From Barnesiella merdipullorum (lineage in GTDB: Bacteria; Bacteroidota; Bacteroidia; Bacteroidales; Barnesiellaceae), in the NCBI GenBank assembly GCA_019116365.1, contig DXBT01000011.1:1-30330 (forward strand): a stretch of 30,330 nt of DNA, given 5' to 3'. The notes under the pieces are model-generated. The model saw only the letters and a list, made by a program, of their open reading frames with translations. It had not been told where the DNA came from and searched no databases. Of the stretch, positions 7,448-15,179 are shown piece by piece. Position 1 is the first letter of the stretch. Each line of letters begins with the position of its first letter. The position numbers and the translations under genes are program-made.

Positions 7448-8962
7448 TCAGGCAGCCGGAATCTTCAGCCGCTGACCCGGCCGAATGGCATTTCCCCGCA
7501 GATTATTTTCACGCCGGATATCCTCGGCCGAAACGCCTTTGTATTTTTGAGAAATAGACCACAGGCTCTCGCCCTTGCGCACGGTGTGATACTTCGATGC
7601 GGACGACTTCTTGGTCTGTGTCTTCGACGAAGCCGTCACAGTGCTGTTACTCTTTTTCACAGCCCCTTTCTTACTGACGGCCAACCGCTGTCCCACGCGC
7701 AGGTAGGAACTCTTACGCAGATTGTTCCACGCCCGCAGATTGCTCACCGACACACCATACTTGCGGGCAATCTTCGAGAGCGTCTCGCCCTTGCGCACTT
7801 TGTGATAGATGGTGGTACCGGGAGCTACACCAGCCGGCTCGACCACCGTGCGTTGTGCATACAACTCGGCATCGTGAGCCAATATCTCGGCCTCGGCTTC
7901 GATATAGGCATAGACCTGCTGTGAAGGTAAAATGAGGGTATAGGGCCGTATGTGACCCGGAATGATATCGCGACGATATTGCGGGTTGAGGCTGCGAATC
8001 TCGTCGAGCGACAGTTGCAGCACATCGGATATCTGCTTGAAGTGTACCCGATGGGTCACCTGCACCGTGTCGGTGAGGAGCGGACGACGAGTGAGCACGG
8101 GGCAGATATTGTGGTCGCTGTAATAGTTCATCACATAATTGACGGCAATAAAGGCAGGCACATATCCCCTCGTCTCACGAGGCAGATAGGGATAGATGGC
8201 CCAATAGTCGGTCTTGCCACCCGAGCGGCGAATGGCCTTATTCACATTGCCGGGACCGCAGTTATACGAGGCAATGGCCAGCGCCCAGTCGTGATAGATG
8301 CCATAGAGGTCTTTGAGATAACGGGCCGCCATGGCCGACGACTTGATGGGGTCGCGCCGTTCATCGACCAGGCTGTTTATCTCGAGCCCCATGCTTTTGC
8401 CGGTTCTTACCATAAACTGCCACAACCCGGCCGCACCGGCTCGCGAAGTGGCGTCGGGACGCAGGGCCGACTCGATGATGGGGAGGTATTTCAATTCGAG
8501 CGGAAGCCCCTCACGCTCGAGAGCCTGCTCAAAGATGGGCATATAATAGGTACTCAGTCCCAGCAGATTCTCTACCAGGGCACGGCGTTTCTGCACATAC
8601 ATATCGATATATCGCCGCACCACGCTGTTGTAGGGCATCTCGATAACCGTGGGCAGTTGCGACAGTTTGCGGATATAGACCGAATCGGGATAATCGATGT
8701 TCACGCTATTCTCCAGACACGAGTTGTCCACCACGGCATACTGCTGCATATACCAGTTGGTTCGCAGCGTATCCAGGTTGGCCTCCATACTCTCGGGATA
8801 GACCACGGCACTGTCGGGCAAAATGATATCTACCGTATCGCTCAGTGTCATCTCGGCCGTATCGGGCCCGACATACTCACCGTCGAACCCCGTCTCCTGG
8901 GCGAAGCTACACCACACGAAGCTCAACCCCGTTAAAAATAAACATATCCTCCTCTTCATCAT
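7448..8962 (-). CDS. mltD: MltD-type lytic transglycosylase with LysM repeats
   Basis: This is a 504-residue exported murein hydrolase that cleaves the MurNAc-GlcNAc bond with formation of 1,6-anhydroMurNAc. A signal peptide (MMKRRICLFLTGLSFVWCSFAQ) is followed by an SLT domain at about 145-290, with the catalytic Glu164 in LPIIESAL and the downstream AGLWQFM, LAIASYNCGPGNV and ETRGYVPAF blocks. A degenerate LysM-like repeat lies near 305-346, and clear LysM domains at about 385-429 and 457-501 bind glycan; a Ser/Thr/Lys-rich linker separates the last two. It ends the parA-parB-DUF5683 operon, 10 bp after the previous gene. The gene symbol follows the family name; orthology to E. coli MltD is inferred. 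Confidence 0.92.
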   Translation of the reverse strand: MMKRRICLFLTGLSFVWCSFAQETGFDGEYVGPDTAEMTLSDTVDIILPDSAVVYPESMEANLDTLRTNWYMQQYAVVDNSCLENSVNIDYPDSVYIRKLSQLPTVIEMPYNSVVRRYIDMYVQKRRALVENLLGLSTYYMPIFEQALEREGLPLELKYLPIIESALRPDATSRAGAAGLWQFMVRTGKSMGLEINSLVDERRDPIKSSAMAARYLKDLYGIYHDWALAIASYNCGPGNVNKAIRRSGGKTDYWAIYPYLPRETRGYVPAFIAVNYVMNYYSDHNICPVLTRRPLLTDTVQVTHRVHFKQISDVLQLSLDEIRSLNPQYRRDIIPGHIRPYTLILPSQQVYAYIEAEAEILAHDAELYAQRTVVEPAGVAPGTTIYHKVRKGETLSKIARKYGVSVSNLRAWNNLRKSSYLRVGQRLAVSKKGAVKKSNSTVTASSKTQTKKSSASKYHTVRKGESLWSISQKYKGVSAEDIRRENNLRGNAIRPGQRLKIPAA

Positions 8963-8972
8963 TCATCAATCA

Positions 8973-9824
8973 TTAAAATGTAATTGCACATTGCACTCCC
9001 ACCGCCGGCAATGCCGATCGCCCGGTGGGGATAACGGCCGGCTGCCATTGCATAGAGATATCGGGGCTCACGTCGAAATGGTACAACTGGGCATCGACAT
9101 AGGCATCGATCATACACACGGCATACAACCCTATCATGCAGATGATACACAGGTCGCGATACTGCCGGTAGTAGTCCTTGCGCTGTTTCAACACGCTGGT
9201 GAGCCAATCCTTATCTATATCCTCCTCTTTATATGCCGAGGAGAAAAAGTCCATATAGCTGTTGGTCGTGGGGTCGCTGTCCATGATATCGAGATAGGCC
9301 CGTTGATAGTCGGCCAACATATTGCTGTTCCAGGTCGTCGCATAAAAGAGACCTACATAACCGCCCACGACGATAGGCAGTTTCCAATAACGGCGGTTAT
9401 AAATCTGCCCGAGCCCCGGGAATAGGGCCGACAGCCACACCGCGCGCATGGGGTCGGGGTTGAACGACGAGGGGCGCCACGACTTGCGGGCAGTCGATTC
9501 CAACCGAGTGGAGTCGGCCAACGACAAGTGCCCCATCGAATCGGTAATCATCAGCGGGACAGAATCTTGCAATAGAGCTTCCACACTGTCGCCCGAGGCT
9601 ACCGAAATCGTATCGGCTACCGCCGACGGGAGAGCAACCTGCACAGAGTCGATGGAAACCGTCTTTGCCCCCTCGGCCTTACGCACCTCGGCAGGAGAGG
9701 AATTTCCGGCTCTGACAGAACGTGACAACTCGGGAACCGCGCCCAACGACGACAAGGTCCACACACTCATTATCCACACCAGAACCGAGGCTCTCTTCCA
9801 GCCTATGTTAGCCGATTGTCTCAA
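8973..9824 (-). CDS. DUF5683 membrane protein
   Basis: This is a 283-residue envelope protein with an N-terminal signal or anchor (VLVWIMSVWTLSSLGAVP), a low-complexity Ser/Asp/Val-rich periplasmic stretch to about residue 120, then the DUF5683 core. The core starts WRPSSFNPDPMRAVWLSALFP and continues GLGQIYNRRYWKLPIVVGGYVG and a second hydrophobic segment (LCIICMIGLYAVCMIDAYVDA). The family has no known function and is regularly found just downstream of parB in Bacteroidales. It starts 5 bp after the parB stop and is followed 10 bp later by mltD, so it is surely in the same operon. A link between segregation and envelope growth is only inference. Confidence 0.87.
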   Translation of the reverse strand: MRQSANIGWKRASVLVWIMSVWTLSSLGAVPELSRSVRAGNSSPAEVRKAEGAKTVSIDSVQVALPSAVADTISVASGDSVEALLQDSVPLMITDSMGHLSLADSTRLESTARKSWRPSSFNPDPMRAVWLSALFPGLGQIYNRRYWKLPIVVGGYVGLFYATTWNSNMLADYQRAYLDIMDSDPTTNSYMDFFSSAYKEEDIDKDWLTSVLKQRKDYYRQYRDLCIICMIGLYAVCMIDAYVDAQLYHFDVSPDISMQWQPAVIPTGRSALPAVGVQCAITF

Positions 9825-9829
9825 AACCT

Positions 9830-10708
9830 TTATTTCAATTTATCGAACAAACCGATAATTCGTTCCAAATCCTCCTCGTTCTTAAACGGGATCGATATTT
9901 TTCCTTTTCCTTTCTCGTCGCAGCTAAACTGCACTTTGGCCTGGAAAAAGTCGGAGAGATGGGTCTTGAGCACGTTGTACTCTTGACGCATCATCACTTT
10001 CTTCTGCGCCTTCTTGCGAGCGCGTTCGCCTCCGGCCGCGAGGGTCTTGGCCAGCTCCTCGACGTTGCGCACACTCAACCCGTCGGAGAGGATGCGCTCA
10101 TAGAGCTCGAGTTGCAGAGCCGGATCGGATACCGACAACAGGGCGCGAGCATGACCCATGTCGATACGCTTGTCGCGCAAGCCTATCTGCACCTCGGCAG
10201 GGAGTTTCAGCAGACGCAGGTAATTGGCGATAGTCGTCCGTTTCTTACCCACCCGCTCGCTCAGTTTCTCCTGGGTGAGCTGGTAGAGCTCGATCAGTTT
10301 CTGGAATGCGAGAGCTATCTCGATCGAGTTCAGGTCTTCGCGTTGAATATTCTCGATGAGAGCCATCTCCATGAGGGTCTCGTCCTCGGCCGTGCGCACA
10401 TAGGCGGGAATGGTTTCGAGCCCGGCCATCTGGGCGGCCCGATAACGACGCTCACCGGCAATGATCTGATAATCGCCATCGGCCAACTGCCTGAGCGATA
10501 TGGGTTGTATGATACCCAATTCGCGAATCGAGGCAGCCAACTCCTCGAGCGCCTCCTGGTCAAACTCGCGACGGGGCTGGTCGGGGTTGGGCACAATTCG
10601 CGACAGCTCTATTTCGTGGATCGAAGAGGTGCCGCTGGTCACGATGTCGTCCATCGAAATCAGCGCGTCCAGTCCTCTACCCAATGCACTTCTCTTAGGT
10701 GCTGACAT
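9830..10708 (-). CDS. parB: Chromosome partitioning protein ParB
   Basis: This 292-residue protein is a CTP-dependent DNA clamp that loads at parS sites and works with ParA. It has an N-terminal ParA-interacting segment (KRSALGRGLDALI), a ParB/Srx domain with GERRYRAAQMAGL (the CTP-binding GERRxRA motif) and ENIQREDLNSIE, and a helix-turn-helix around TQEKLSERVGKKRTTIANYL. A C-terminal dimerisation region ends at FDKLK. The gene is 16 bp downstream of parA. I could not find a canonical parS (TGTTnCACGTGAAACA) in this window. Confidence 0.96.
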   Translation of the reverse strand: MSAPKRSALGRGLDALISMDDIVTSGTSSIHEIELSRIVPNPDQPRREFDQEALEELAASIRELGIIQPISLRQLADGDYQIIAGERRYRAAQMAGLETIPAYVRTAEDETLMEMALIENIQREDLNSIEIALAFQKLIELYQLTQEKLSERVGKKRTTIANYLRLLKLPAEVQIGLRDKRIDMGHARALLSVSDPALQLELYERILSDGLSVRNVEELAKTLAAGGERARKKAQKKVMMRQEYNVLKTHLSDFFQAKVQFSCDEKGKGKISIPFKNEEDLERIIGLFDKLK

Positions 10709-10724
10709 ATCTTTATTCTCCTTT

Positions 10725-11489
10725 TTATCGATTTTTCGTAATCAACTCCTTGGCCAGCTCCATGTGGTTGACACTGCCTCGCGACTCGCAGTCATACAAA
10801 AGGGCGGGCAGACCGTGGCTAGGCGCCTCGCTCAACCGGATATTCCGCTGAATAACCGTGTTGAATACCAGGCTGCCGAAGTGACCTTTCAACTCTTCAT
10901 AGATTTGGTTGGCCAGTCTCAAGCGCGAGTCGTACATCGTGAGCAGGAAACCTTCGATTTCGAGCTTCGGATTCAACTTTGACTTGATGATCTTGATCGT
11001 GTTCAACAACTTGCTGATTCCCTCCAGGGCAAAATACTCGGCCTGTACGGGGATAATAACAGAATCGGCCGCGGTGAGGGCATTGACCGTAATCAATCCC
11101 AACGAGGGTGAGCAGTCGATCAATATGTAGTCATAGTCGTCGCGCACCTGGCTCAAGGCTTGTGCCAACACCCGTTCGCGGGTTCTCATATTCATCAGTT
11201 CCAGCTCGGCACCCACCAAGTCGATATGCGAAGCTACCAGGTTGAGGCCATCGACACAGGTACCCACCACCGAGTCTTGAATCGACGATTGTCCTACCAG
11301 ACATTCGTAGATCGACGACTTCACCTGTTGCGGGTCTATACCCAACCCCGACGAGGCGTTGGCCTGCGGGTCGGCATCGATGAGCAAAACCTTCTTTTCC
11401 AAAACAGCCAGAGAGGTAGCCAAATTGATGGAAGTCGTTGTTTTACCAACTCCCCCTTTTTGATTTGCAATAGCGATAATTTTACCCAT
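10725..11489 (-). CDS. parA: Chromosome partitioning ATPase ParA (Soj)
   Basis: This 254-residue protein is a deviant-Walker ATPase that moves ParB-parS complexes over the nucleoid. It starts MGKIIAIANQKGGVGKTTTS with both signature lysines of the KGGVGKTT P-loop. It also has LLIDADPQANASSGLG (Walker A'), DYILIDCSPSLGLITVNAL (Walker B) and VIPVQAEYFALEGI. The ATG at 11487-11489 was chosen over the GTG seven codons upstream because that GTG overlaps the likely -7 box at 11510-11517. It is the first gene of the parA-parB-DUF5683-mltD operon. Confidence 0.96.
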   Translation of the reverse strand: MGKIIAIANQKGGVGKTTTSINLATSLAVLEKKVLLIDADPQANASSGLGIDPQQVKSSIYECLVGQSSIQDSVVGTCVDGLNLVASHIDLVGAELELMNMRTRERVLAQALSQVRDDYDYILIDCSPSLGLITVNALTAADSVIIPVQAEYFALEGISKLLNTIKIIKSKLNPKLEIEGFLLTMYDSRLRLANQIYEELKGHFGSLVFNTVIQRNIRLSEAPSHGLPALLYDCESRGSVNHMELAKELITKNR

Positions 11490-11509
11490 ACTGTTATTTT
11501 TTCTCTTCA

Positions 11510-11517
11510 CAAAGGAA
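11510..11517 (-). promoter_or_regulatory. Probable -7 box of the parA operon
   Basis: The minus-strand TTCCTTTG differs at one fixed position from TAnnTTTG. It is placed about 21 bp before the parA ATG. An alternative TATCTTTA lies at 11627-11634 on the same strand. Confidence 0.35.
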
Positions 11518-11566
11518 TATTTTTTAATTCACATTCCCCTCTCTTGCGGGGACGAAAATAGTCCAA

Positions 11567-11596
11567 TTGTTGATAAGTGCCCCCTTTTGTTGATAA
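11567..11596. repeat. Two 10-bp direct repeats upstream of parA
   Basis: TTGTTGATAA occurs at 11567-11576 and again at 11587-11596, exactly 20 bp apart (about two helical turns). The opposite strand reads TTATCAACAA, one base from the DnaA-box core TTATnCACA. It may be a protein-binding site in the parA/surE divergent region. Confidence 0.45.
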
Positions 11597-11736
11597 ACAC
11601 AAGAGCCACTTTGCTGTTTTTCTGCGTAAAGATACACTTTTTTTCAGAATGTTCTACCAGAACAGCCCGGCTCTTTTATCTATTTTAGGACTCCATATTA
11701 TCCGTTAAAATATAAAAGATTAAGGCTTTTATTCAT

Positions 11737-11744
11737 TACTTTTG
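11737..11744 (+). promoter_or_regulatory. -7 box of surE
   Basis: TACTTTTG fits TAnnTTTG, with a predicted start about 20 nt before the ATG at 11772. The -33 element is weak. Confidence 0.5.
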
Positions 11745-11771
11745 CATGAACTAAACAGGTTTTTGCATTTT

Positions 11772-12557
11772 ATGAAAAAAATAATTCATTCCCACAGACC
11801 GCTTATCCTCATCACCAACGACGATGGCATCCAGGCCAAGGGCCTGCAGCAGGTTGCCGAATTTCTGAGACCGTTGGGCGATATCGTGGTCGTAGCTCCC
11901 GACGGCCCCCGCTCGGGACAAAGTTCGGCCATCACGGTCACCACACCCCTGCGCATAAAGGTTATCGACGAGCAGGAGGGGTTCTACCTGATTCGCACCA
12001 ACGGCACACCGGTCGATTGTATCAAACTGTCGATGAACATCCTGCTCGACCGTCACCCCGACCTCATCGTGTCGGGTATCAACCACGGCTCCAACTCGGG
12101 GGTGAGCGTCATCTATTCGGGCACCATGGGTGCCGTTTTCGAGGGGGCTCTGCAACATATCCCCTCCATTGGATTCTCACTCTGCAACCACAAGGCCGAT
12201 GCCGACTTCTCACACTATCACGAACTCGTCACCGGCATTTGCCAGAAAGCTCTGGCCGCCACCAACTGGCCGCAAGGTATCGGGCTCAACATCAACATAC
12301 CCAACACGCCTCAACTCAAGGGCATCAAACTATGCCGGGCGGCCCAAGGCTACTGGACCGAAGAGTATGACTGCCGGGTAGATCCTCACGGACAGGAGTA
12401 TTTCTGGCTCACAGGCAAGTTTGTCAACAACGAACCGCAGGCTACCGACACCGACGAGTATTGGCTCGACCGGGGATATGCTACCATCGTTCCCTGCACG
12501 ACCGACGACTCGGCCACAGGTGTTACTCCCGAATTTGCTTCGATACTGGGCCTATAG
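11772..12557 (+). CDS. surE: 5'/3'-nucleotidase SurE
   Basis: This is a 261-residue metal-dependent nucleoside-monophosphate phosphatase of the SurE family. It has the N-terminal metal-binding ILITNDDGI (Asp17, Asp18), VVVAPDGPRSGQSSAIT, the family block LIVSGINHGSNSGVSVIYSG and TMGAVFEGALQHIPSIGFS. Its length is typical. A TTG start ten codons upstream is rejected because it overlaps the -7 box and the ATG gives the usual N-terminus. It is a single-gene unit: a hairpin follows at 12591-12621 and the next gene has its own promoter. Confidence 0.95.
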   Translation: MKKIIHSHRPLILITNDDGIQAKGLQQVAEFLRPLGDIVVVAPDGPRSGQSSAITVTTPLRIKVIDEQEGFYLIRTNGTPVDCIKLSMNILLDRHPDLIVSGINHGSNSGVSVIYSGTMGAVFEGALQHIPSIGFSLCNHKADADFSHYHELVTGICQKALAATNWPQGIGLNINIPNTPQLKGIKLCRAAQGYWTEEYDCRVDPHGQEYFWLTGKFVNNEPQATDTDEYWLDRGYATIVPCTTDDSATGVTPEFASILGL

Positions 12558-12590
12558 ACAATACAAATCACACACGTTCATCCCTATCGG

Positions 12591-12630
12591 GCGGGTGTAC
12601 CCAATACCGAGGTGCACCCGCTTCAAGTTT
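12591..12630 (+). terminator. Probable terminator after surE
   Basis: GCGGGTGTACC (12591-12601) pairs with GGTGCACCCGC (12611-12621) with one wobble, followed by a moderately T-rich stretch. A second tiny hairpin (GCCC/GGGGC, 12655-12666) follows. Confidence 0.5.
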
Positions 12631-12721
12631 ATCATCCGTAACAACCGATGACACTGCCCGACGGGGCTCTTATTCCTGCATACACATGCATCAATAGTTT
12701 AAATTTTCAGGTTATACTGTA

Positions 12722-12790
12722 AAAAATATACAAATATCGTTCGAATATACCAAATTATAGTTATATTTGCCGCATAATTATTCAACCCAT
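12722..12790 (+). promoter_or_regulatory. AT-rich argR promoter region with possible ArgR half-sites
   Basis: The -7 box TATATTTG is at 12762-12769. Around it are an inverted pair AATATA (12744-12749)/TATATT (12762-12767) and an imperfect ARG-box-like GCATAATTATTCA (12772-12784) that matches the ATTCA half but not the TGAAT half. Autoregulation by ArgR would be usual; the operator assignment is tentative. Confidence 0.4.
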
Positions 12791-12803
12791 AAAATTCTAT
12801 TAT

Positions 12804-13289
12804 ATGAAAAATAAAGCTGCTCGCCTACAAGCCATCCGAGAAATCATCATCCACTCGAGGGTAAAAAGCCAGGACGAAATCTTGAGCCGCCTTCACGAAT
12901 CGGGATTCGACCTGACTCAAGCCACCCTCTCCCGCGACTTGAAACAACTGCGCATTGCCAAAGTACCCGGCAGCGACGGGTCCTATGTCTATATCATGCC
13001 CGAGATCGGGAGCGTAGGCAAACTCATGCAGGAGAAACTGGCCGAAAATCCCGAACGACAAATCTCCGGGAGCTTCATCTCAATCAACTTTTCGGGCAAC
13101 CTGGCCGTCATCAAGACCCGCCCGGGATACGCCGGCAGCCTGGCCTACGACATCGACAGCAACACCCCGCCCGAGGTCCTCGGCACAATTGCCGGTGACG
13201 ATACGGTGCTGGTGATTCTCAATGAGAACATCAACCACCAGCAGGCCATGCTGGCGCTCTCGCCCTTCATGCCCGACCTGCACAAGTAA
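12804..13289 (+). CDS. argR: Arginine repressor ArgR
   Basis: This 161-residue protein is a hexameric arginine-dependent regulator. The winged-helix DNA-binding domain includes SQDEILSRLHESGFDLTQATLSRDL, with the characteristic Ser-Arg of the recognition helix at 43-44. The C-terminal oligomerisation and arginine-binding domain carries GTIAGDDT (127-134), whose two aspartates contact arginine. It heads a collinear operon with the GNAT gene, argG, argC, argD and proC, all on the same strand with short gaps, so it very likely controls its own operon. The length is slightly above the E. coli protein. Confidence 0.95.
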   Translation: MKNKAARLQAIREIIIHSRVKSQDEILSRLHESGFDLTQATLSRDLKQLRIAKVPGSDGSYVYIMPEIGSVGKLMQEKLAENPERQISGSFISINFSGNLAVIKTRPGYAGSLAYDIDSNTPPEVLGTIAGDDTVLVILNENINHQQAMLALSPFMPDLHK

Positions 13290-13347
13290 ACTCACTATCC
13301 CCCCCGACGTCAAAATCCTCTTTTAAGGAGAAGAGGTGAACCACATT

Positions 13348-13923
13348 ATGGAAGAAATTAAAGTCATTGTAGCCGACGAACGTCACATCAAGTATGTCGA
13401 TACCATTCTCGACACCATCGAAAAAGCCGCCAAGATAAGAGGAACCGGTATTGCCAAACGTTCCCCCGAATATGTAAAACAGAAGATGCTCGAGCACAAA
13501 GCCATCATCGCCCTCGACGGCGACAAGTTTGCAGGCTTCTGCTACATCGAGAGTTGGAGCAACAAGCAGTTTGTGGCCAACTCGGGACTTATCGTGGTCG
13601 ATACCTACCGTGGCCACGGTCTGGCCAAGCGCATCAAGCGCAAAGCCTTCGAACTGTCGAGAGAGCGGTTTCCCGAAGCCAAAATCTTTGGCCTCACCAC
13701 CGGTGAGGCCGTGATGAAAATCAACAACGAGTTGGGATACCGACCCGTCGCCTTTGCCTCACTCACCGACGATCCCGCCTTCTGGAAAGGGTGCGAGAGT
13801 TGTGTCAACTTCGACATTCTGCAACGCAACAACCGTCGCATGTGCCTCTGCACCGGCATGCTCTACGACCCCCACGAACACGAACACGAGAACGACAACC
13901 ACGACAACCAACCCTCTAAATAA
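13348..13923 (+). CDS. GNAT acyltransferase of the arginine operon, candidate N-acylglutamate synthase
   Basis: This is a 191-residue single-domain GNAT protein. The acyl-CoA pyrophosphate loop is RGHGLA (88-93, R/QxxGxG/A), followed by a helix and GEAVMKINNELGYRP (119-133). The C-terminus has four cysteines, C149-x2-C152 and C166-x-C168 (WKGCESC and RMCLCTGML), a possible zinc site, and a His/Glu/Asn-rich tail (HEHEHENDNHDNQ). The ATG at 13348 is preferred; a GTG at 13336 with a purine-rich stretch before it would add four residues. Its place between argR and argG suggests it acylates glutamate in the first arginine step. Bacteroidota use succinylated intermediates in at least some species, and I recall fitness data linking the Bacteroides thetaiotaomicron counterpart to this step, but the acyl donor here is not shown by the sequence. 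Confidence 0.85.
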   Translation: MEEIKVIVADERHIKYVDTILDTIEKAAKIRGTGIAKRSPEYVKQKMLEHKAIIALDGDKFAGFCYIESWSNKQFVANSGLIVVDTYRGHGLAKRIKRKAFELSRERFPEAKIFGLTTGEAVMKINNELGYRPVAFASLTDDPAFWKGCESCVNFDILQRNNRRMCLCTGMLYDPHEHEHENDNHDNQPSK

Positions 13924-13934
13924 TACAGCACATT

Positions 13935-15137
13935 ATGGCTAACAAGAAAGTAGTATTGGCTTTTAGCGGAGGTCTCGACACCTCCTTTTGCGTGAAATAC
14001 CTGTCGCAAGAATGCGGGTATGACGTCTATACCGCCATTGCCAACACCGGCGGTTTCGGTCCCGAAGAGTTGAAATCAATCGAAGAGCGAGCCTACCGGC
14101 TGGGCGCCGTGCGACACGTCACACTCGACATCACCCAGGAGTATTACCAGAAGAGTATCAAATACATGGTATTCGGCAATATCCTGCGCAACGGTACCTA
14201 CCCCATCTCGGTAAGTTCCGAACGCACCTTCCAGGCCATTGCCATCATCAACTATGCCAAAGAGATAGGGGCCGACTACGTGGCTCACGGCAGCACCGGA
14301 GCCGGTAACGACCAGGTGCGGTTCGACCTCACCTTCCAAATTCTGGCTCCCGAGATTGGCATCATCACCCCTACCCGCGACATGACCCTCACCCGCGAAT
14401 ACGAAATCGAATACCTCAAGAATCATGGCTATACCGCCGACTTCAAAAAGATGGAATACTCGATCAACAAAGGGCTGTGGGGCACCAGCATAGGGGGCAA
14501 GGAGACCCTCAAAAGCAACCAGACTCTGCCCGAAGAGGCCTACCCCTCGCAGATGACTGCCACCCAAAGCCGCACCCTCACGATCGATTTCGTCAAGGGA
14601 GAGATTGCCGCCATCGACGGGAAAAGCTACACCGACAAGGTAAAGGCCATACAGGCTCTCGAAGCCATCGCCGCGCCCTATGCCATAGGCCGCGACATGC
14701 ACATAGGCGACACCATCATCGGTATCAAGGGCCGGGTAGGATTCGAAGCCGCAGCCCCCATGCTCATCATCGCCGCCCACAAGATGCTCGAGAAACACAC
14801 CCTCACCAAGTGGCAGCAATACTGGAAAGACCAATTGGGCACCTGGTATGGCATGTTTCTGCACGAAGCCCAATACCTCGAGCCGGTCATGCGCGACATC
14901 GAGGCCTTCCTCGACAACTCGCAACAGAATGTCACGGGCCGCGTAATTGTCGAGCTGCATCCCTACCGCTATGTACTGGTGGGCATCGAGAGCGACTACG
15001 ACCTGATGAAGTCCGACTTCGGCGAATATGGCGAGGTGAACAAAGCCTGGAGTGCCGACGACGTGAAGGGATTCACAAAAATTTTGGGCAACCAGATGAA
15101 AATTTTCTATTCCGTACAAAATAAAAACAAAAAATAA
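13935..15137 (+). CDS. argG: Argininosuccinate synthase
   Basis: This 400-residue ATP-dependent enzyme joins citrulline and aspartate to argininosuccinate. The N-terminal PP-loop is AFSGGLDTS (9-17), followed by HVTLDI, VAHGSTGAGNDQVRFD (the citrulline/aspartate-binding region) and TREYEIEYLKNHG. The start at 13935 is 11 bp after the preceding stop. The C-terminal helix (NQMKIFYSVQNKNKK) is lysine-rich, as often seen. No change at a key residue is visible. It is in the arginine operon; argH is not in this window. Confidence 0.96.
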   Translation: MANKKVVLAFSGGLDTSFCVKYLSQECGYDVYTAIANTGGFGPEELKSIEERAYRLGAVRHVTLDITQEYYQKSIKYMVFGNILRNGTYPISVSSERTFQAIAIINYAKEIGADYVAHGSTGAGNDQVRFDLTFQILAPEIGIITPTRDMTLTREYEIEYLKNHGYTADFKKMEYSINKGLWGTSIGGKETLKSNQTLPEEAYPSQMTATQSRTLTIDFVKGEIAAIDGKSYTDKVKAIQALEAIAAPYAIGRDMHIGDTIIGIKGRVGFEAAAPMLIIAAHKMLEKHTLTKWQQYWKDQLGTWYGMFLHEAQYLEPVMRDIEAFLDNSQQNVTGRVIVELHPYRYVLVGIESDYDLMKSDFGEYGEVNKAWSADDVKGFTKILGNQMKIFYSVQNKNKK

Positions 15138-15179
15138 ATCGTAGATTCGAGTCCGAAATCAAATCGTTAACCCATCATT

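Noticed and set aside
9830..12800. parS site near parAB
   Set aside because: I searched by eye for TGTTnCACGTGAAACA-like palindromes and found none; the CACGTG at about 24391 lacks the flanking arms.
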